From contig NZ_JARXXP010000038.1 in the NCBI RefSeq assembly GCF_029893965.1, forward strand, positions 1 through 43,299: a stretch of 43,299 nucleotides of DNA, written 5' to 3'. The first letter of the stretch is position 1, and every line of letters begins with the position of its first letter. This stretch comes from Paenibacillus sp. PastM-3 (GTDB lineage: Bacteria; Bacillota; Bacilli; Paenibacillales; Paenibacillaceae). This document shows, piece by piece, positions 39,170-43,299 of this stretch. Position numbers and translations under genes: made by a program. The notes below the pieces were generated by a model, which was given only the letters and a program-made list of their open reading frames with translations, was not told where the DNA came from and searched no databases.

Positions 39170-39846
39170 TGTAACCCCCTTAGTTTATCCTGGACTTTGC
39201 GGCGTGCCCGGTGTAGCCGCGATTTGACGGTTCCCGGCGGCAGACCGGTCAACCCGGCAATTTCATTAATCGACAGCTCAGCCTTGAGATCCAGCACCAG
39301 CACCTCACGCAGCTTATCCGGCAGCTTCATAATAAGGCTCCAGATGTCCCGCGTCTGCTGGTTGCCCATGTATTCCATCTCCGCCGAGCGTGTTGTGCCG
39401 AGCACTTGTCCGGCTTCCGCTAGTGCTCCCTGCTGCTCCGGGTCTGCCGGCGTCAGGCTCTGTACCCCGCCACCCCACAGTCCGGTGCGGAAAAATCGCG
39501 ACTTCCGGTATGAGAACACAGAATTCCGCGCAATCGTCAGCAGCCAGCCCTTCAGGCTGGATGTTCCCTTGTACGTGCCGATCCGGTAGAAGCATTTCAC
39601 AAACACCTCCTGCGCGAGATCATCCGCCTGTTCGGTATTTTTGGTCAGGTAATAGATATAATTCCAGATGTCATTGCCGTACAGGCGCATAATCTGCCGC
39701 AGCTGTTCTTCATCCATGGCTTCGGCATGTTTAAGCTTATCCTCCAGCCCATTCTTCAGCCCACTCTTTTGCTCAGCCCTCTGCTCATCATTCAAACCAG
39801 CCTTCAGCTCACCCTTGAATTTACTCCTCAGTCCATTTAGTTCCAA
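39166..39846 (-). CDS. ECF-type RNA polymerase sigma factor
   Basis: The protein has about 226 residues. Region 2 ('LRQIMRLYGNDIWNYIYYLTKNTEQADDLAQEVFVKCFYRIGTYKGTSSLKGWLLTIARNSVFSYRK') and region 4 ('MKLPDKLREVLVLDLKAELSINEIAGLTGLPPGTVKSRLHRARRKVQDKL') are complete; the linker is long. A Lys/Leu/Gly-rich N-terminal extension of about 43 residues precedes region 2. I prefer the TTG at 39846, six bases after GAGGTG; a GTG at 39855 and an ATG at 39717 are alternatives. It is coupled to its membrane partner downstream. Signal and regulon are unknown. Confidence 0.92.
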   Translation of the reverse strand: MELNGLRSKFKGELKAGLNDEQRAEQKSGLKNGLEDKLKHAEAMDEEQLRQIMRLYGNDIWNYIYYLTKNTEQADDLAQEVFVKCFYRIGTYKGTSSLKGWLLTIARNSVFSYRKSRFFRTGLWGGGVQSLTPADPEQQGALAEAGQVLGTTRSAEMEYMGNQQTRDIWSLIMKLPDKLREVLVLDLKAELSINEIAGLTGLPPGTVKSRLHRARRKVQDKLRGLQ

Positions 39847-39957
39847 GCGCTTCACCTCACTTAATACGACCCTGTTGATACGGGAATGGTTCCCTTTATT
39901 TTCTATTCTGCTTACCTCATCCCTGTCTAATTGCAGTAAAATTAAACGCCGCTACTA

Positions 39958-39990
39958 AAAAAATGACCCCCGGATATCCGGAGGTCATCT
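39958..39990 (-). terminator. Terminator of the GntR/ABC operon
   Basis: ATGACC(C/T)CCGG and its partner around GATATC form an 11-bp stem (39962-39987). On the minus strand it is followed by TTTTTTT, 45 bases beyond the permease stop. Confidence 0.85.
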
Positions 39991-40034
39991 CATTTTAAAC
40001 ATCGCTGTTTAAATACAATCCAGGCTATTTCACT

Positions 40035-40673
40035 CTAAATATCCTTGGCGGTAAATACCCGCAGCGAGATGAGATAAGAGCAGCACAAAACCAGCACATA
40101 ACCAAGGCCGGCGATTACCGGCAGCAGCGGGCTGTCTGTAGTACCGTTACTCACCCAGCCTGCCAGTCCGGGGAACCATTCCATCAGCTGTTTTACCGCA
40201 GCGAAGTTAAGCATAATTAGCATGATAAAGACCATATTTACTACCTGGGTTCCTTTGCGGCCCAGCCAGTAATGAAGCGGAAGATAGAAGGAGGCCAGGA
40301 GCGGAAACCCTGCGATGCACAGCAGCAGCTCTCTACAGGCCAGCGGATCGGTAGTCCGGCCAGCCGAGTAGGCAACCAGATACAGCAGCACGGTGCAGGC
40401 GAAGCTGAGTACGGAGTAAGGCAGCATCGCCAAATATTTGGCCAGCACGATCTGCTGTCTCGGAATAGGCAGACTGACCAGGAACTTCTGGTTATTATTC
40501 TGCACATCCATTGTGCAGGAATTGATTAACAGCAGCATAGCTGGAAGCAGGGCGAACACAGTGTAGTTATCAAAGTTCGTAAAACCGATGATCATATAAT
40601 ACGGAATCGTCAGCAGGATAAACTTTTGTACAATAATAAAGTCTTTGCGGATGAGATGAAAGGAATTATACAC
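40035..40673 (-). CDS. ABC-2 type transporter permease
   Basis: The protein has 212 residues and six predicted membrane helices. The N-terminal 'MYNSFHLIRKDFIIVQKFILLTIPYYMII' and 'SLPIPRQQIVLAKYLAMLPYSVLSFACTVLLYLVAY' match the ABC2_membrane family that pairs with YtrB/BcrA-type ATPases. 'YLPLHYWLGRKGTQVVNMVFIMLIML' is also typical. The start overlaps the ATPase stop by eight bases. Together they probably form an exporter or a cell-envelope stress transporter; the substrate is unknown. Confidence 0.9.
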   Translation of the reverse strand: MYNSFHLIRKDFIIVQKFILLTIPYYMIIGFTNFDNYTVFALLPAMLLLINSCTMDVQNNNQKFLVSLPIPRQQIVLAKYLAMLPYSVLSFACTVLLYLVAYSAGRTTDPLACRELLLCIAGFPLLASFYLPLHYWLGRKGTQVVNMVFIMLIMLNFAAVKQLMEWFPGLAGWVSNGTTDSPLLPVIAGLGYVLVLCCSYLISLRVFTAKDI

Positions 40674-41535
40674 GCAGATCGCTCCCTTTTACCGAAAAAT
40701 ACATAATTTCCTCCAGCGTTGGCGTCTCGCAAATGGCAGTGTCCCTGAAGTAACGCTCCCCTTCCGCACGGTTGCCCATCAGCCCTTCAAAGCCGTGTGC
40801 GCTCTCGCGGATTCCCACGAACAGACGGCGGGTGTCGCGGTCGAGCAGCTCTTTGCCGCCTTTGACGAGCAGATATTTCTCCGCCAGCGCCTCCTTCATC
40901 TCACCAAACACAACCCGCCCATCATTTACAAACACAATATAATCGGCAATCCGGTCGAGGTCAGTTGTGTTATGGGTGGAGAACAGAATGGATTTTTTCT
41001 CGTCCTGGATGTGTTCGGTTAACAGATCCAGCAGCTCCCGGCGGAACACCGGATCAAGCCCTGACGTAGGTTCGTCCATAATGAGCAGATCAGCGCCGTG
41101 GGATAAAGCGATGGCGAGTGAAAATTTGATTTTCATCCCCTTGGACAGATCCTTGATCTTCTTGCCCGGAGACAGCTTGAACAGCTCCTGATATTTTACG
41201 TATGTATCCTCATCCCAGCGGCTGTAGAAGGGGGTGATCACCTTTTTCATCTGCTTGACCGTAAGCTGCTCGTAATAAATATTCTCGTCCGACACATACC
41301 CGATCCGTTCCTTAACCGCCGGCTCCTGCTCTTTATTCTGCCCGCCGAACAACTGTATGTCCCCCCGGTCCGGGCGGACCATCCCCATGATCATCTGGAT
41401 CAGCGTAGTTTTGCCTGCTCCGTTGGGGCCGATCAGTCCGGTAATGTATCCTTCCTTGATACCCAGCGAAATGTCCTGCAGCGCAAAAGCCCCATAGCTC
41501 TTATGTACATGCTCCAGCCTGATACAATCGCTCAT
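40666..41535 (-). CDS. ABC transporter ATP-binding protein (YtrB/BcrA-like)
   Basis: The protein has 289 residues. Walker A is GPNGAGKT (residues 36-43), the signature is 'LSKGMKIKFSLAIALS', with S-K-G-M in place of the usual S-G-G-Q, and Walker B is 'LLIMDEPTSGLD'. The H-loop is 'ILFSTHNTTDLDRIADYIVFVNDG'. The Y-V-S-D-E-N Q-loop region and the C-terminal extension (to residue 289) are typical of antibiotic-response ATPases. It lies between the GntR regulator (four-base overlap) and the permease. Confidence 0.95.
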   Translation of the reverse strand: MSDCIRLEHVHKSYGAFALQDISLGIKEGYITGLIGPNGAGKTTLIQMIMGMVRPDRGDIQLFGGQNKEQEPAVKERIGYVSDENIYYEQLTVKQMKKVITPFYSRWDEDTYVKYQELFKLSPGKKIKDLSKGMKIKFSLAIALSHGADLLIMDEPTSGLDPVFRRELLDLLTEHIQDEKKSILFSTHNTTDLDRIADYIVFVNDGRVVFGEMKEALAEKYLLVKGGKELLDRDTRRLFVGIRESAHGFEGLMGNRAEGERYFRDTAICETPTLEEIMYFSVKGSDLRV

Positions 41536-41912
41536 TCCTGCTCCTCCTCGTAGATAAGTTTCAGCATCTCTGCCAGTTCAGCATAAGACAGCCCGAGCTG
41601 CCTGCTCTCCTCACTGACTTCCTTAAGCTTCAGCTCCAATATCCGCAGCCGCTGCTCCTTGATGAATTCCTGATCCGCCCCGGATACAAAAGAGCCCTTC
41701 CCGACGATCGAGTTAATCAGACCCTCCCGCTCCAGCTCCTCGTAAGCCCGTTTGGTCGTAATCACACTGATTTGCAGCTCCTTGGCCAGCTGGCGGATGG
41801 ACGGCAGAGGCGTCCCGGCTCCCAGCTCCCCCTGCAGAATCAGCTGCCGGACCTGCGTCACAATCTGGGCATAGATCGGCTCTCCTGATGTACTTGATAT
41901 CAAAATGTTCAT
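41532..41912 (-). CDS. GntR family regulator, YtrA subfamily
   Basis: The protein has 126 residues. The winged HTH spans residues about 8-75: 'PIYAQIVTQVRQLILQGELGAGTPLPSIRQLAKELQISVITTKRAYEELEREGLINSIVGKGSFV'. A short coiled tail of about 50 residues mediates dimerisation, the YtrA type without a large ligand domain. As first gene of the ABC operon it most likely represses its own operon through the palindrome at 41948-41972. In relatives cell-wall antibiotics induce such operons. Confidence 0.95.
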   Translation of the reverse strand: MNILISSTSGEPIYAQIVTQVRQLILQGELGAGTPLPSIRQLAKELQISVITTKRAYEELEREGLINSIVGKGSFVSGADQEFIKEQRLRILELKLKEVSEESRQLGLSYAELAEMLKLIYEEEQE

Positions 41913-41947
41913 GCTGCGGCACCATCATCCTTTGGTGAAATGTGTTT

Positions 41948-41972
41948 AATGTATATATTTAATATATACATT
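41948..41972. promoter_or_regulatory. YtrA-type operator palindrome
   Basis: A perfect inverted repeat with ten-base arms AATGTATATA and TATATACATT around TTTAA covers the -10 box of the operon promoter. The outer TGTA...TACA ends match the usual GntR/YtrA site form. Confidence 0.8.
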
Positions 41973-41991
41973 ATATAAGGAGGGGTGTCAA
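41963..41991 (-). promoter_or_regulatory. Sigma-A promoter of the GntR/ABC operon
   Basis: On the minus strand TTGACA (41991-41986), a 17-base spacer and TATATA (41968-41963). A second candidate -10 (TATAAT) lies inside the spacer but would be only ten bases from the -35. The operator overlaps the -10. Confidence 0.75.
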
Positions 41992-41995
41992 ATAA

Positions 41996-42031
41996 AAAAG
42001 ACCTTGAAGATACATCTCCTCAAGATCTTTT
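41996..42031. terminator. Terminator of the 42-kb gene pair
   Basis: AAAAGA-C-CTTGA and TCAAG-A-TCTTTT form a stem with one mismatch and A/T tracts at both ends. It serves the minus-strand pair upstream (stop at 42047) and insulates the GntR promoter. Confidence 0.75.
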
Positions 42032-42046
42032 AAATACACATTAACT

Positions 42047-42400
42047 TTAATATTGTTTGCTAAAAGGCAGTTCAAACATATCCAAGTCATTTTCAACAAC
42101 CTTTATTCTAAACGCCACTACAAAATAACGCTTATCATCTGATGATAAAACAATGATTTTTTCACGCTCTACATCCTTACCGGTTTTTTCCTTGATATAT
42201 AGAACGTCATCCTCTTCAGCCTCTTCGATCCTTAAATTAGTAAGGTTACGCGGTAAATCTATATATGTAACATCGATAAAAATAATATCAATATTCCTGG
42301 CGTGGTCAGCAGTTTTGATGCTTCTTATTAATAATTCCCCGTGGCTAATGTGATAGTACCAAAGTTTAAAAACTCTGCTGCTATCAAAAGTCTTTAACAT
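42047..42400 (-). CDS. Hypothetical protein, 117 residues
   Basis: The protein begins 'MLKTFDSSRVFKLWYYHISH' and looks like a small alpha/beta protein: 'NIDIIFIDVTYIDLP', 'IIVLSSDDKRYFVVAFRIKVVENDLDMFELPF'. No family is recognised. AAGGAGGAGG precedes the ATG with good spacing. It is AT-rich and forms a two-gene unit with the gene upstream (two-base gap). Its size and immunity-like make-up would fit an orphan immunity protein of a secreted toxin system, but no toxin gene is in view. Confidence 0.65.
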   Translation of the reverse strand: MLKTFDSSRVFKLWYYHISHGELLIRSIKTADHARNIDIIFIDVTYIDLPRNLTNLRIEEAEEDDVLYIKEKTGKDVEREKIIVLSSDDKRYFVVAFRIKVVENDLDMFELPFSKQY

Positions 42401-42402
42401 CG

Positions 42403-42876
42403 CTATGTCCTCCTCCTTTTTTTGATATATCTATAAAATTCGTCTCTCGGCAAACATTTAACATTGGTTACACCGAACCTCACCATAAAATCATTGTATT
42501 TTTCAAGATAAGTTTCCTGAATAGCATTACAGAAGTCGGTCTGAGCTTGAAAGGGGATCTTCTCCCCATTGCTATTAATTAACTTCAGGTGAAAAATCTG
42601 ATTATGAATGGTTTGGGATACCTTATAGACTTCACACACACATTCGTGGAACCAGGAAAAACAGCCCTCAATTGATATTTCAGAAATTCCATCATTATTT
42701 AAATGAAGCGTCATGATCAAAGAATTGTCCAATTCAAATTCGTTCTTTCCTCTGGATTTATATTTTATTTTCAGGTCAGCAAGCTTGCTTAGAAGATAAG
42801 GTATGGAGTTATTGATGCCTTCAGCATCTGAAACAAATAATTTAATATAAAAGCTTTCGGCTCCCAATCCTTTCAC
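42403..42876 (-). CDS. Hypothetical protein, 157 residues
   Basis: The protein has 157 residues and a mixed alpha/beta appearance ('SFYIKLFVSDAEGINNSIPYLLSKLADLKIKY', 'GISEISIEGCFSWFHECVCEVYKVSQTI'). It ends in a basic 'DEFYRYIKKRRRT'. No family is recognised. The start is probably the GTG at 42876; the ribosome binding site is weak. It is co-transcribed with the 117-residue gene and shares its low GC. Function unknown. Confidence 0.6.
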   Translation of the reverse strand: MKGLGAESFYIKLFVSDAEGINNSIPYLLSKLADLKIKYKSRGKNEFELDNSLIMTLHLNNDGISEISIEGCFSWFHECVCEVYKVSQTIHNQIFHLKLINSNGEKIPFQAQTDFCNAIQETYLEKYNDFMVRFGVTNVKCLPRDEFYRYIKKRRRT

Positions 42877-43206
42877 CGCCTTTATATATTATCGTCTTCC
42901 TCCTCTTAGGGTAAGGCCCCTTTGGAGTAGCCTTTGCCATAAATAAAGCAGGGGGGAGAAGAGTGTACTCGGTATGTATGCCATGGATTGAAGAGTATTT
43001 TTTGACGGATTAGTTACGATTAATTACGGTTAATTACGGAGATTTTTTGGGGTAGAGCTTTTGCGGGGGCTTAAATGTATACAGCGGATTGTAATAGGGC
43101 AAATACATGCGTTAGTGAAAGTACGGACGTTTTCCTTACTTACGGATGCAAACGCCTCCTGCAGCACCGTAGAGAGGTATCGTGTTCATCTAAACGCATA
43201 TGCCGA
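42877..43206. other. Intergenic region with short repeats
   Basis: No gene is seen on either strand. Direct repeats of an 11-mer close to GATTAATTACG lie at about 43018-43040, and pyrimidine-rich and TACGG-containing words recur to about 43150. This looks like dispersed intergenic sequence of the kind seen elsewhere in the window. Confidence 0.5.
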
Positions 43207-43299
43207 GGGTCTGTCAATAATTTTGTGTAAACTCTTTTAAGCACAGATTCCCCCGAGGGGGAAGTCGCGAATCTAACGCAAGTGTTGACCGACCCGATC
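43207..43299. mobile_element. Probable terminal end of an IS256-like element (cut by window)
   Basis: The sequence GGGTCTGTCAATAATTT followed by TGTGTAAAC at 43207-43232 closely resembles the terminal inverted repeats of IS256-family elements as I remember them. No transposase is visible in the remaining 67 bases, which hold a CCCCC-GA-GGGGG hairpin at 43251-43262. The call rests on the end motif alone. Confidence 0.5.

Noticed and set aside
39863..39893. ECF-type autoregulatory promoter (GGAACC ... CGTATT, minus strand)
   Set aside because: The spacer of 19 bases is too long and the implied start point would fall on the ribosome binding site of the sigma gene.

Overview
The window reads as a chromosomal segment of a low-to-mid GC, endospore-forming Firmicute, most likely Paenibacillus or a close relative. 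This rests on the gene repertoire: a YhcN/YlaJ sporulation lipoprotein, a Spo0E-like peptide, CgeB-type glycosyltransferases, an LtaS-type synthase and a YtrA/YtrB-type ABC operon. It also rests on ribosome binding sites close to AAGGAGG and on short intergenic repeats of a kind I associate with Paenibacillus. No species call is possible from the sequence alone.

Layout. (1) Positions 1 to about 7.9 kb hold the right end of an integrated phage-like element. Packaging genes (portal, cut by the window edge; a DUF6148-type protein; TerL; TerS) and a tyrosine integrase all read leftward. The interior is sparse and partly AT-rich: a CoiA-like zinc protein, two micro-membrane peptides read rightward ahead of an excisionase-like HTH gene, and two small hypotheticals. 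No divergent repressor or replication module is visible, so a reduced prophage or a capsid-forming satellite is possible. (2) 8.3-9.3 kb: a DUF2975 membrane protein with a YozG-like regulator, and a small hypothetical. (3) 9.7-12.5 kb: an N-acetylglucosamine catabolic operon (RpiR-type regulator, nagB, nagA). (4) 13.2-14.2 kb: a YhcN-type lipoprotein. (5) 14.3-33.4 kb: a large glycan locus. It holds a LamG-glycosyltransferase fusion and a GT4 (minus), then divergently a GT2 with rfbF and rfbG (plus), then a 13-kb minus-strand series. That series makes further nucleotide sugars (RmlC, a sugar nucleotidyltransferase, the FnlA/FnlB/FnlC set predicted to make UDP-N-acetyl-L-fucosamine) and encodes several glycosyltransferases, including two tandem pairs of paralogues. 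(6) 34.1-37.7 kb: a Spo0E-like peptide, a polytopic GT-C-like membrane protein and an LTA synthase-like enzyme. (7) 38.0-39.8 kb: an ECF sigma factor with its membrane partner. (8) 40.0-41.9 kb: a GntR/ABC transporter operon with a clear promoter and operator. (9) 42.0-42.9 kb: two AT-rich genes of unknown function, followed at the window end by what looks like the terminal repeat of an IS256-like element.

How the genes fit together. The glycan locus combines CDP-6-deoxysugar synthesis (rfbF, rfbG), a 3,5-epimerase with an unusual SDR, UDP-L-FucNAc synthesis, about nine glycosyltransferases and, downstream, two membrane-embedded polymer enzymes. The CgeB-type proteins and the sporulation neighbours suggest a spore-surface or cell-surface glycan; this is inference. 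The points most worth following up are the LamG-GT2 fusion, the micro-peptide/antisense-RNA locus near 4.5-5.1 kb, the polybasic tail on the GT4 at 29.4 kb, the SDR with His in place of the catalytic Lys, and several families of intergenic repeats.
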